From Campylorhamphus procurvoides (Eukaryota > Chordata > Aves > Passeriformes > Dendrocolaptidae): a stretch of 64,000 bases of DNA. Both the position numbers and the translations under genes were made by a program. This document shows positions 38,401-47,200 of the stretch, one piece after another. The notes beneath the pieces are model-generated. The model was given only the letters and a program-made list of their open reading frames with translations. It ran no database searches and was not told where the DNA came from. Positions within the stretch are counted from its first letter, which is position 1; every line of letters begins with the position of its first letter. The DNA is taken from NCBI GenBank assembly GCA_013396655.1, contig WBMV01002783.1, positions 1 through 64,000 of the forward strand, given 5' to 3'.

Positions 38401-40150
38401 GAGCTCCTGAGAGAGAAGAGCAGGGCCAGGAATAGGGGGGATGCACCTCCACACAGGAACAGCATGAAACTGTGCTCACAGAGGCCTGGTTAAGGGTACA
38501 GATTGTCCTCAAACAAAGACCTTGAACAGTCCTTGTGTAGGAAACAGTCGTATCAGTGCTTGCTCTCTCCATATTGCATCCATGTCACAGAATAATGGGA
38601 AGGCAGCTCTGAGCAGGCCACAGCAGCAGCATTTTCTTGTTGCAGCTCTGGGGCAGAAGGAAGAGCAGCAAAACAACAGACTCCAGATGAACTCTGCCCC
38701 ACAAAGCAGTGGGGCACATTTGGGTTATATGACTCAGTTTTCCCAAAACTACAGCAGGGTGTAGGAAGTTAAAACAGAGGTTATTCAGATAAGGAAGCTC
38801 CAGACAGCACATCCTTTTACAAATAATTCACTCCTTCAATACTTGGGGTATGCTGACTCAGGGAGGCCACTAGGTCAACTGTTGCAGATTTTTCCTACCT
38901 AGAAAGGCCTTAGCTGGTTTACTTCCACACTAGAAAGCACTCCATTCAAAAATCAAAGGCTTGCAGAAACCAGTGGAGCCCTAACTTAAGGCAATTTTGC
39001 AAACCTCTGCCTTGGTTGGTTGGTTGGTTCTGGGGCTGTAGGATCAATGCCAGTAATGAAAGGGAAGAAACAGAATGACAATCACAAAGCCCCTCCCCGA
39101 GGTCATGCCCACACCCCCAAGGGGTGTGTCCCCCTGCCTGGAAGGTATTCAAGGAACTCTCCCGAGGCATGGAGGTCATGATGCTGGTGGGACAACTTCT
39201 GGCGATATCAAATACACTTTGCCAGCTGCTCAGTTACTAATTTCTCTCTTCAAGACCTATTCCTCAACAACCACCAGTTTTCATGGTATTTTTTTCTTTT
39301 CAACGTAGCTCCCCTGTTTCTCAGAAGTCTCTTGATAATTCCCTGATTTTCACTTAATTTTGTCATCACTAGCACTAAATTTTCTTACTGTCCCTTTCCC
39401 CTTGGCACTCTCAGTTTGGGGTGTAAGACACCTCTTAACAACCATCCTGTGATCACACTGGAGAACACTTGCCACTATTAAAGGTTTACTCGTCTTCTTG
39501 CTGTTGGATAGTTTGGGTTCTTACTGCTGCTTGTGCTAGTCAATGTCTGCATAAAGCAATATTTAATGCTGCCTCAAACTGAAATCAGGCAACAGTGAAA
39601 ACTGTATTCTTCAGATTAGTAGAGGCATTAGCAATGGCAATAAGCTATAGCAGGAGGTTTTAAGCCAAGTGTTTACCATTTGTATTACAGAAGTAAAAAA
39701 ACCCAAACAACAGAACACTTTAGGATAAGTTAATGGTAAAAACCAAATTGAATAATAACAAGGAATTCAGGATTAAAAAAAATAGCTACAAATATTTGTC
39801 TTGGAAGAACACCTGCATGATCAGAAAGCTTCTAACATGAATAACTGAGTTTTATGAAGTCATAATATCATGCTTATTTATTAACACTTCCAAAAACACT
39901 ACTTGGCAGCCTCTGGGGAAAAATATCATAGTTATCTGACCAACTCAACCCTCCTGCTGCTCTTTATGACCACATCTTTAAACTGGATTCATCCTTCTAT
40001 CATAAGACTACTAAACAATCCATGTGTTTCTCTTGAACATAGGGGATCAAGTTAAGATAATAATAACAATATTTCAGTTCCTACTTTGTCATCCCAGCCA
40101 TCCAAACAGTCTTCCTTTCCAGTTAATTTCTTCAGTTTCTTTTTAGACAT
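17333..40150 (-). CDS. SWT1: SWT1 RNA endoribonuclease homologue, PIN-domain protein, 18 coding exons
   Basis: Coding exons in transcript order: 40150-40085, 37527-37469, 36804-36066, 35063-34992, 34866-34810, 34202-34073, 33952-33851, 32476-32288, 31946-31853, 30697-30561, 29897-29746, 28539-28401, 27781-27636, 26457-26255, 25369-25241, 19256-19190, 18530-18466, 17438-17333. Phases match throughout; the total is 2,652 nt, or 883 residues plus stop (human about 900). The first ~330 residues are Lys/Ser-rich and poorly conserved, as expected for a nuclear disordered region. The PIN nuclease domain covers about residues 383-510, with acidic residues at VVID388TN, QE424LD and TD504D505KNL. A conserved helical region follows to the end. 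Yeast Swt1 is an endoribonuclease in nuclear mRNA quality control; the same role in birds is inferred. The gene is tail-to-tail with IVNS1ABP and head-to-head with TRMT1L. The acceptor at 26457 is the least certain junction. The start at 40150 could be extended by an upstream exon. Confidence 0.93.
18783..18802. repeat. (CA)n microsatellite
   Basis: A short run of acacacac in an SWT1 intron. Confidence 0.7.
23598..23693 (+). mobile_element. CR1 LINE 3' fragment
   Basis: Contains the avian CR1 tail pattern: gtggaaggtgtccctgccca, then ttgaggtcccttccagccca and attctatga. A heavily 5'-truncated copy in an SWT1 intron. Confidence 0.85.
24512..24714 (+). mobile_element. CR1 LINE 3' fragment
   Basis: About 200 bases of CR1: ctggaagtgtccaaggccag, gaaggtgtccctgcccatgg and gaggtcccttccaatccaaa, ending attctatga. 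It is in opposite orientation to SWT1, whose intron it occupies. Confidence 0.88.
25241..29897 (-). CDS. SWT1: SWT1 C-terminal helical-region exons (29897-29746, 28539-28401, 27781-27636, 26457-26255, 25369-25241)
   Basis: Five exons encode the region after the nuclease. Recognisable blocks are [70 protein letters not shown] and [18 protein letters not shown]. Each has a close counterpart in human SWT1 as I remember it. The fourth exon begins VRADSEQD if the acceptor ataag|GTGAGG is used; an acceptor further upstream would also keep frame, so that boundary is less certain. Confidence 0.88.
26618..26822 (-). mobile_element. CR1 LINE 3' fragment, inverted
   Basis: Reverse-strand CR1 with the same blocks as the copy at 24512-24714: ttgggttggcagggacctca, gccatgggcagggacacctt and ggccttggacacttccaggg. 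It lies in the SWT1 intron next to the exon ending at 26457. The two copies form a separated inverted repeat. Confidence 0.88.
27877..28075 (-). mobile_element. CR1 LINE 3' fragment, inverted
   Basis: Reads accacagaattacctgagtt, then gggagggacccccaaggacc and atccagtcccacc, a different CR1 subfamily from the neighbouring copies. It is in an SWT1 intron, in the same orientation as the gene. Confidence 0.8.
30561..30697 (-). CDS. SWT1: SWT1 exon with the last PIN acidic motif
   Basis: With the previous exon (31946-31853, ending VVILCT) it forms [14 protein letters not shown]. The TDDKNL motif supplies the late aspartates of the PIN active site (residues 504-505). The rest of the exon is a Gln/Cys-containing segment poorly conserved with human. 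Confidence 0.9.
32288..32476 (-). CDS. SWT1: SWT1 PIN-domain exon
   Basis: Encodes [18 protein letters not shown], containing the conserved acidic position QELD of PIN nucleases, then [18 protein letters not shown]. The donor is the weak T|GTAATA at 32288; the split tyrosine codon then continues into GLSDENNDD in the next exon, matching the conserved ...[13 protein letters not shown] segment. Confidence 0.92.
33851..33952 (-). CDS. SWT1: SWT1 exon opening the PIN domain
   Basis: Encodes [18 protein letters not shown], the first strand of the PIN fold with its first metal-binding aspartate (residue 388 counting from the ATG at 40150). The exon begins with two bases completing a split codon and ends with one base of the next glycine codon. 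Confidence 0.92.
34810..34866 (-). CDS. SWT1: SWT1 57-base exon with tandem donor
   Basis: Encodes [19 protein letters not shown]. The donor used to keep frame is GAG|GTTGGT, and a second GT lies four bases further on (GTTG|GTAATG). Only the first joins in frame to [12 protein letters not shown] in the next exon. Confidence 0.85.
35281..35440 (+). mobile_element. CR1 LINE 3' fragment
   Basis: Contains gcaacctgctctggctgacc, ggattggactagatgatctc and ggccttccaacctcaacaat, ending attccatga. This is the classic CR1 consensus ending. Located in an SWT1 intron. Confidence 0.9.
36066..36804 (-). CDS. SWT1: SWT1 large basic/disordered exon
   Basis: A 739-base exon encoding about 246 residues. It starts [18 protein letters not shown], continues with Arg/Ser and Lys-rich segments ([27 protein letters not shown]), then has an acidic run ([12 protein letters not shown]) and a basic patch ([12 protein letters not shown]). 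It ends MCFKQ at the donor GTAATA. The composition suggests a disordered nuclear region with localisation signals. It is the largest exon, as in other vertebrate SWT1 genes. Confidence 0.88.
37560..39240. other. Unclassified GC-richer block in an SWT1 intron
   Basis: About 1.7 kb noticeably richer in G and C than the AT-rich intron around it. It has several medium open frames on both strands that match nothing I recognise, and a (GGTT)n run near 39013-39028. It may be one or more old retroelement insertions. No terminal repeats could be defined by eye. Confidence 0.3.
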
Positions 40151-40159
40151 CTTCAAATC
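40085..40159 (-). CDS. SWT1: SWT1 exon with the internal start codon
   Basis: Acceptor ttcttag|gatttgaag, then ATG at 40150 with A at -3. It encodes [15 protein letters not shown] and ends WDDK in phase 0. The donor is a weak GTAGGA. This is the minimum start supported by the sequence. Confidence 0.75.
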
Positions 40160-40436
40160 CTAAGAAAAGAGAGTGTTGCCAATTATTTGTGTCAAATTTT
40201 TAGTTCCAGCTAATACAAATTTTAACTGCATAGAAAAAATCCCAAGTCAAATACTCTTCTTCTGTTTTCTCATTACAGAGACATAGACGCCAACAGGGTT
40301 AAGCATTCACATCTAAGGGAACTTCAGAGCAGAAGACGAAGGTAGTTACCTTCCCCGCTCCAGACACATCGATATTGTACCAGCATAGACAAACATCCTC
40401 TAGCATTTAGCCTCGTAACCAAGTTTAAAGACCATT

Positions 40437-40605
40437 AGACATTGGAAGGGGCTGCCCAGGGAGGGTTGGAGGGCCCAGCCCTGGAGGTGCCCAAGGCAGG
40501 ACTGGCCGTGGCACTCAGAGCTCTGGGCTGGGAGACAGGGTGGGCATCGGGCACAGGGTGGGCTCCGCGGGCTGGGAGGGCCTTTCCAGCCTCAGGGATT
40601 CTGTA
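40437..40605 (+). mobile_element. CR1 LINE 3' fragment near the SWT1 promoter
   Basis: Contains ggctgcccagggagggttgg, ccctggaggtgcccaaggca and gagggcctttccagcctcag, ending gattctgtaa. It lies 20 bases inside the first SWT1 intron, just after the donor at 40624. Confidence 0.8.
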
Positions 40606-40624
40606 AGGCTGCTCCAAAACTCAC

Positions 40625-40678
40625 CTCTCCTGCCCCGGCCCTCGCTCCCTCCCCGCGGCGGGGGCGCTGCCGGGACAT
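40625..40678 (-). CDS. SWT1: Possible alternative first coding exon of SWT1
   Basis: On the minus strand an ATG at 40678 opens 18 codons (MSRQRPRRGEGARAGAGE) ending exactly at a consensus donor GAG|GTGAGT (40625|40624). Joined to the exon starting at 40159, it stays in frame through GAT TTG AAG into the ATG at 40150. That would add 21 basic residues to SWT1. If this ATG is not used, the segment is the 5' untranslated first exon. The exon and donor look sound; translation of it is uncertain. Confidence 0.4.
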
Positions 40679-41040
40679 CCCACACGGGCCCTGCCACCCC
40701 CTGCACAGCCCAGCACACACAGCGAGGGGCTCGGAGGCTGGAAAAACTTCCCCGTGGACTCCAGCCAGGCGGCTCCCACAGACCAGAGCGGCACAGCGGG
40801 TACAGCAGGCACAGTGGGCACAGGGCTGTGAGGGCAGGGGGCACAGGGCTTTGAGAGCAGGGGGCACAGGGCTGTGAGGACAGCAGGCACGGCAGGCACA
40901 GGGCTGTGAGGGCAGGGGGTACGGCGGGCACAGGGCTGTGAGGGCAGAGGGCACAGGGCTGTGAGGACAAGGGGTACAGCAGGCACAGGGCTGTGAGGGC
41001 AGTGGGCACAGCGGGCACAGGGCTGTGAGGGCAGGGGGTA
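40626..41040. promoter_or_regulatory. GC-rich divergent promoter region of SWT1 and TRMT1L
   Basis: CpG- and GC-rich sequence at the head-to-head 5' ends of SWT1 (-) and TRMT1L (+), continuing into the assembly gap and reappearing at 41942. No TATA box was seen, as usual for CpG-type promoters. The SWT1 first exon is probably here, ending at 40625. Confidence 0.55.
40797..41040. repeat. Minisatellite of 23- and 32-base units next to the assembly gap
   Basis: The core cacagggctgtgagggcag recurs at about 40819, 40842, 40865, 40897, 40929, 40952, 40984 and 41016. Spacings are 23, 23, 32, 32, 23, 32 and 32 bases. The longer units carry an extra nine bases. The array runs straight into the run of N and probably continues inside it. 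Confidence 0.9.
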
Positions 41041-41941
41041 NNNNNNNNNNNNNNNNNNNNNNNNNNNNNNNNNNNNNNNNNNNNNNNNNNNNNNNNNNNN
41101 NNNNNNNNNNNNNNNNNNNNNNNNNNNNNNNNNNNNNNNNNNNNNNNNNNNNNNNNNNNNNNNNNNNNNNNNNNNNNNNNNNNNNNNNNNNNNNNNNNNN
41201 NNNNNNNNNNNNNNNNNNNNNNNNNNNNNNNNNNNNNNNNNNNNNNNNNNNNNNNNNNNNNNNNNNNNNNNNNNNNNNNNNNNNNNNNNNNNNNNNNNNN
41301 NNNNNNNNNNNNNNNNNNNNNNNNNNNNNNNNNNNNNNNNNNNNNNNNNNNNNNNNNNNNNNNNNNNNNNNNNNNNNNNNNNNNNNNNNNNNNNNNNNNN
41401 NNNNNNNNNNNNNNNNNNNNNNNNNNNNNNNNNNNNNNNNNNNNNNNNNNNNNNNNNNNNNNNNNNNNNNNNNNNNNNNNNNNNNNNNNNNNNNNNNNNN
41501 NNNNNNNNNNNNNNNNNNNNNNNNNNNNNNNNNNNNNNNNNNNNNNNNNNNNNNNNNNNNNNNNNNNNNNNNNNNNNNNNNNNNNNNNNNNNNNNNNNNN
41601 NNNNNNNNNNNNNNNNNNNNNNNNNNNNNNNNNNNNNNNNNNNNNNNNNNNNNNNNNNNNNNNNNNNNNNNNNNNNNNNNNNNNNNNNNNNNNNNNNNNN
41701 NNNNNNNNNNNNNNNNNNNNNNNNNNNNNNNNNNNNNNNNNNNNNNNNNNNNNNNNNNNNNNNNNNNNNNNNNNNNNNNNNNNNNNNNNNNNNNNNNNNN
41801 NNNNNNNNNNNNNNNNNNNNNNNNNNNNNNNNNNNNNNNNNNNNNNNNNNNNNNNNNNNNNNNNNNNNNNNNNNNNNNNNNNNNNNNNNNNNNNNNNNNN
41901 NNNNNNNNNNNNNNNNNNNNNNNNNNNNNNNNNNNNNNNNN
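41041..41941. other. Assembly gap (901 N)
   Basis: Unsequenced bases. The gap begins inside a GC-rich minisatellite and ends in GC-rich sequence, the usual cause of missing promoter exons in bird assemblies. It probably hides the first exon and start codon of TRMT1L. Confidence 0.99.
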
Positions 41942-42190
41942 CCCGGGGCCGGTTCGATTTCACGGCCCGGGCCGGCTCGGGTCTGCTCCCGGGTTCGATT
42001 TCACGCCCCGGTGTTTGGATGGTCAGTGACGGCCCCAGCCCCGCACCTCGAACCCGCAGTGCTCCGAGGCAGGACTGCTCTAAGGTCCTGCTCCGAGCCA
42101 GGACGGGTCTGTGCTCTGTGCTCTGTGCCCTGTACCGAGCAGGGGTTCCCCCGCATTTCCAGCCCCCTCACCAGCCCCTACTGCAGCATG
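41942..42190 (+). promoter_or_regulatory. TRMT1L: GC-rich flank of the gap, TRMT1L 5' region
   Basis: CpG-rich sequence that falls to AT-rich by about 42200. A 13-base motif ggttcgatttcac is present twice (41951-41963 and 41992-42004). It lies just upstream of the first visible TRMT1L exon on the same strand and is probably part of the promoter or first exon. No coding start could be assigned. Confidence 0.4.
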
Positions 42191-44110
42191 GGTGGCCTTA
42201 CTATTCTAATTATTTTTTTCCCATATTTTTCCCATAATTTAGGCTTTCTGAAGCGTTATTCTGTTTGTGCGCAGTCAGCGAATCCTGATAAACATTCAAA
42301 GAAATCATGCAGTCTTGCTTTGGTAGCAGCCTGCTTTCCTTCTTACCTTTTCTTCTACCTCTTTCCATGTGGGTTTGCATACTGATTATATATATACACA
42401 CACACACTCCTTTTCAACCATTTTAAGCTCTGCACGTGCTCTGAAGATGCAGTTGGTCCAACTCGGGTGGATTTGTGTCACTACTGTGCTCTCACTGTAC
42501 TTTTGTGACTGTTTTCAGTTTTCTCACAGCACACGTAGTCACGATCAATAACTGTTACAGATTTCTTACCAAAAATCCTTTTAATTGTTCATTTTCTGTC
42601 TATTAATAAAATGCATAGAAACTATCACCAGGAATCCTGTAACTTTTAGTGGAGCACTAGGCAGGTAATACAAATTGTCTTAGGTGAGTTGTCAGCTTAA
42701 AACCAGGTCTGAGAGGAATACAGCAATGCTCTTTGAGTAGCAATGTAATCCTGATGTATTTTAAGGTAGGTAGAATAATTTTACTCTGTGCTTCTCTCTT
42801 TTTAAACAATTTTTTGAGCCCCTGCCTTGAGGTATTTCTTCCATTTCCTCTTTGGGTTTTGTTTTTCATATAACGAATATCTGTACCCAACTGCAGTGTT
42901 TGAAAGAAAACAAACAAAAATACCCCCGGGGGAATTTGAAGAACTTCTACAAGATCCTTCCAGCTCAGTTGTGGCCAGGAGTAGGTGGCTGGGGAAGACT
43001 AGTAGAATCATAGAAACATGGAATGGTTTGGGTTGGGAAAGGACTTTAGGGATCATCTTAAGGTGATGGGCAGGGATTCCTTCCACTAGACCGGGTTGCT
43101 CCAACCCCTGTCTAGGGCACAGTATTAATGGGTCCTCCAGAAGCAGCTGCAAACACGAACCAGTTTGTAACTCCGTGTTTTCTCCGTGTGGTGCATCCCA
43201 GTTTTTGTGTTGGGATAGGAAACAAGTGGTTGATTCCTGTGCTCTCTCTGCATGTGGTGATCTTACAGACATCTCCCCATCCAGGCTGAGGAGCTGTAAC
43301 CTCTCTTCTCAATGGCTGCAAAGCGATGCCTTGGTCTGGTTGTTCTAGTCACTTGTGTTGGAAACTTTCCTAGTCCGACCCGTCCCTTTTGGAAGCCTGT
43401 GGCATCTTTAGATACACGTGGCTTTCTGAATCCTTTCCTAGTGCCTCCTCATGCTCTTTAATGGGGGATTGAACCCACAGCTTCTGAGGATTTCCTCCTC
43501 TTCCTTCAGTTATTTTCCCCAAGTTTGACTTGGGCACTTGGCTGTTTTTTGTCATTTTATTGCCACATCACTCAGCCCCTAAAGTCCTTGAATGTCTTTC
43601 ACAGGCCCATCTCACACTGGCCGAGGAAGTTATTCATTTGCAAATGCTGATGGCACCAGCATTTAACCCTGATAATAGCACATACCTTCTTTACTCCCTT
43701 CTTTTTTTCAGATAGTTTGAACCATAAAAAATTCTAAACTACTGTTACCAGACTGTCTTAGCTGCTAGTACATTGTTAGGGGAATTTGGACCTCCTCCTT
43801 GCCTGCTTTCGCTTGCTAGCACAGCGATCTTCCAGAAAAAATGTAAATATTATTTTGTTCACCTTAAACACCTGATAATACAGATAGTGAGCTGAATAGT
43901 TTCGGCTGTCCAGAATAATATTATTCCACAGTGGTTTCCAAGGATAATTGGAGTGATAATTCATCTCATAATATTCTCCAACACACTGTTTATATTTTTT
44001 TCCTTCTTTCACACTTTCAGTGAGCATCAGATTACTGGAAATAAATGAAGACGTTTGTGTAGTTCAGTTCCATCAATGACACTTTCACTGGGTTTTTGTT
44101 TGATTTTAAG
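42191..44110. other. First intron of TRMT1L
   Basis: AT-rich sequence with a short (TA)n(CA)n microsatellite near 42387-42407 and one inverted CR1 fragment (43004-43114). No exon was recognised that could supply the missing TRMT1L start. Confidence 0.45.
43004..43114 (-). mobile_element. CR1 LINE 3' fragment, inverted
   Basis: Reads agaatcatagaaacatggaa, then tttgggttgggaaaggactt and ccactagaccgggttgctcc, the reverse of a CR1 end. It lies in the first TRMT1L intron. Confidence 0.88.
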
Positions 44111-44263
44111 ATGGTGTGGTTGCCTCTGAAAAAGCGAAAAGCAACAACCTGGATGTGAAAATTTCCAAGTCAGAATTGGAAACTGAAGAAAAAGGAACAG
44201 AGGAAGAACCCACAAGGGAATCAGATAGCAACATTTTGGATGGATCATCTGATTATCCAAGAG
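44111..44263 (+). CDS. TRMT1L: TRMT1L first visible coding exon
   Basis: Acceptor tgattttaag|atggtg. The frame that joins to the next exon reads [14 protein letters not shown] and continues with an acidic Glu-rich stretch, ending SSDYPR at a weak donor G|GTTTGC. The ATG at 44111 is in another frame and meets a stop within 16 codons, so it is not the start. This segment is poorly conserved, and its exon status rests mainly on splice sites and phase. Confidence 0.7.
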
Positions 44264-47200
44264 GTTTGCTCTTAAACTCGAATATTACGGTGTTGTATGC
44301 TTGAGGAAAGGCAGAGAAAAAGGGGGAAAGAGGTGAAGACAATGTGTGAAATCTCATTTTGCAGCCTAGGCATGTGGATCAATTACTTTGTCTTGCATAA
44401 GAAAACCTGAAGGTTCATCTTGTAAAAACACTGTTAAAGTCACTATAAGATGTTCTGTGTTCTAGAACCAGAAAGCAGATTTACTGGATAATCTAATTCT
44501 CTTCTTATTAACAAAATCCCCACTATTCTCCTTGACTGATAAGTTGAAAAATCAGGTGGTAAGACAATTTCCTAAGGGGAAAAAAAAAGGTGGTAGACTT
44601 TAATGTATTCTGGCTCTACAGTGAATAAGTGTTCTTAAGACTGGTCCGCTTTCAGTTGATATTTTAATTTTGCCATAGAGGTCATAGAATGTTTTTGTAC
44701 TGCTTTGGGCTTGATTCGTATTTGCTAACAATGCCGGGCAGTAAAACCAGGAGTAAATGGAACGTGACTTGATCTTTTCAGCTATTTTTTTCAAATGAAG
44801 GTATTTCCAATTTTCGAAGTTCGATGTGTGTCAGTATTAAAAAGAAGTAGAAATATATGAAAATATATGGATCTTATTAAGAGAGCCTTTCTGGGGATTA
44901 ATTTTGGAGTCATTCCTGCTGCCATGGAAGTTAAAGGGGACAAATAAGGATCCCAGCTGGTACCATAGTCATTCTCTGACAGTGTTAGATTTGAAAGGAT
45001 GCATAGAAAAGTAGCCGTAAACCAAAAATAATTTTTAAACTAAGAAAGTTTAACTTACTAAATATTTCTGCTTTTTAGACAAACACATTTCAATTCAAAG
45101 ACACCTCGCTGATCTAGAGAAACTGGCTGATCTGAGAGAAGGTGAGTTTACCAAAGCAGTGTCCCAGAACACACATCTTTGTGTTACAGGTATTTCCATT
45201 TTCTCTTAGTTTTTATTTTTAACACATTACATATATTCATAATACTTGAAGACTAGAGGTTTTGCAAAATAAGAGCTTTAGGATTTATTCCTTTGCTCTT
45301 CTGCTGAATTTTGCCTGACAGGTTGTTTGACATTCAGTTGTTTGACCCAGCAACAGATGTATGTGGCACGTAGTGCTGAGTACAGCTCTACAACATGTGT
45401 GCTCCCCACAGCTAGTTTTTACTTAGGTTGGTACTTCAAGGGCTTCAACACCTCTGATTCACATAGCCTTGCCTTTGGTTTTTGTGTCTTTCATGCAGGA
45501 TTTCCAAGCAAAAAGTATTTTATATAGAGTACATTATCATTTTTTGCAACTTAAAAAGATACCAAGTGCTTGCTTTATCCAAAAGATTCAGGAGTTGGAA
45601 AGATAGGGTCTTGTTTTAACCCCTTAATTTGTCTGTGTTTTTTTTTTAAATACTGCAAGTTTCTGCATGTCATCTATAAAATTCTGTTGTTCCTCCAAAC
45701 TCTTCAGAAGTTACATTAGCCTCATGTCATTGGAGTAAAGAAATCATAGAAAACAAAAACTAGAGGTTGTAGAAGTTAATTATATTTAAGATAATAGTGG
45801 GTTTTGCCTATGTTCAATGGAGTAGAAAGAGTAAATCCATAAATTTGAAGTTTCTGTGTGCCTGAAATGGGTTGTTCCCTGGGGAATTCATCTTTAACTC
45901 CCACTAATATTACCTTCATGCTTTCTTCTCTTGGCCTGCATCTCGGTTAACATGGGTGGTCCCTGCATCTCATGCTTCTCCTACTTTTTACTTGTGTTTT
46001 CAGACAAAAGGAAGCCTTGTCCATTGTGTCCTGAGGAGAAATTCAGGGCTTGCTATGGTCATAAACTGCGTCGTCACCTTCAGAATTTGCACTGGAAGGT
46101 TTCTGTTGAGTTCAAAGGTAATGGCAATCAGGTTGGGGTAGCAAATACTAGAACAGATTGTGGACATGTTCTGTGTTTCACTTTTTGTAATTCTCCTTGC
46201 CTTATGCATTTTGTTCCCAGTTCTGAATTAGAACTGTATTTTGACAGAATGAATTTTGAGCTGGGTTGTAAAAATAAAATGTAAATGTGAAATAACTCTG
46301 TATTCTTCTACAAAAGAAGTTACAGTTGTGTATTTTCTCTTCAAGAACAGTAGGTTGGCATGTCAAAAAAGTTACTATAAAATTTAAAATGTGTGTATAT
46401 TGAAAATTACTTCAGTAAAAGTTTTAGTTATGTTGCTAATCATACCCGTGGTCATATTTGGTTCATCATAAAGAATCGGTGGTTTCAGATAAATGATCTA
46501 AGTATTTATTTAGCATTATTTGGTAGCCTTGTTTTTTAACAAACTTTCTAATCTGCTTGTAAGATGCATTAAAATCCCTACAAGAACTTTAGGAAAAACA
46601 AGAAAGGGAGCAGTATGTGTGTTTTAAAGAACCAGCTATATGGGCTTGTGGGAAATAAAATGACTAATTAGTGGATGGCCAAGATAATTTTAAACTAAAA
46701 GTTACCTGACTGGGGTATCAGTTGTCTTACCTTGTTTTTCTTCAGCTGTGGAACATGTGTTTGATAGAGTCCTTTACCCAGGCAATAACACTTTTGTAAA
46801 AGACTCACAAGAACTTTTGAATGCAGACCTGATGTAGCTTTGTAGTATGCTCACAGACTTATTAAAATAATTTGCTTGTATGTAGATTTTGTCCATTTAA
46901 AAATGTAAAATGTGTAATTAGTGTATGAAATTCTCTGTGCAGAGGGTGAATGTACCAGATAACTGGGGGTGTTCTTTCACTGCTGTGTATTTGGGAGTCT
47001 TTTACCTGACACCATGCAGTGTGGGACACAGACATTCTGTTTATTTACTGTGCTGTGTGTGGATCTGTTTTCCAGGGTACAGAATGTGCATCTGCCACTT
47101 ACCTTGTCGGCCAGTGAAACCAAACCTTGTTGGAGACCAGGTAAAAATGCGGAGTCACAGAGAAATACTTGTTACCCTACCGGGGCGGGGGCGTGGAAAT

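Noticed and set aside
40515..41963. Long open frames (482 and 334 codons) across the assembly gap
   Set aside because: They are open only because unknown bases contain no stops; the flanks are minisatellite and promoter sequence.
41951..42004. Motif ggttcgatttc, twice, resembling a tRNA B box
   Set aside because: No A box, cloverleaf or acceptor stem could be formed around either copy. It looks like part of a short GC-rich promoter repeat.
44111..44158. ATG at 44111 as the TRMT1L start
   Set aside because: It reads into a TGA after 15 codons and is out of frame with the exons that follow.
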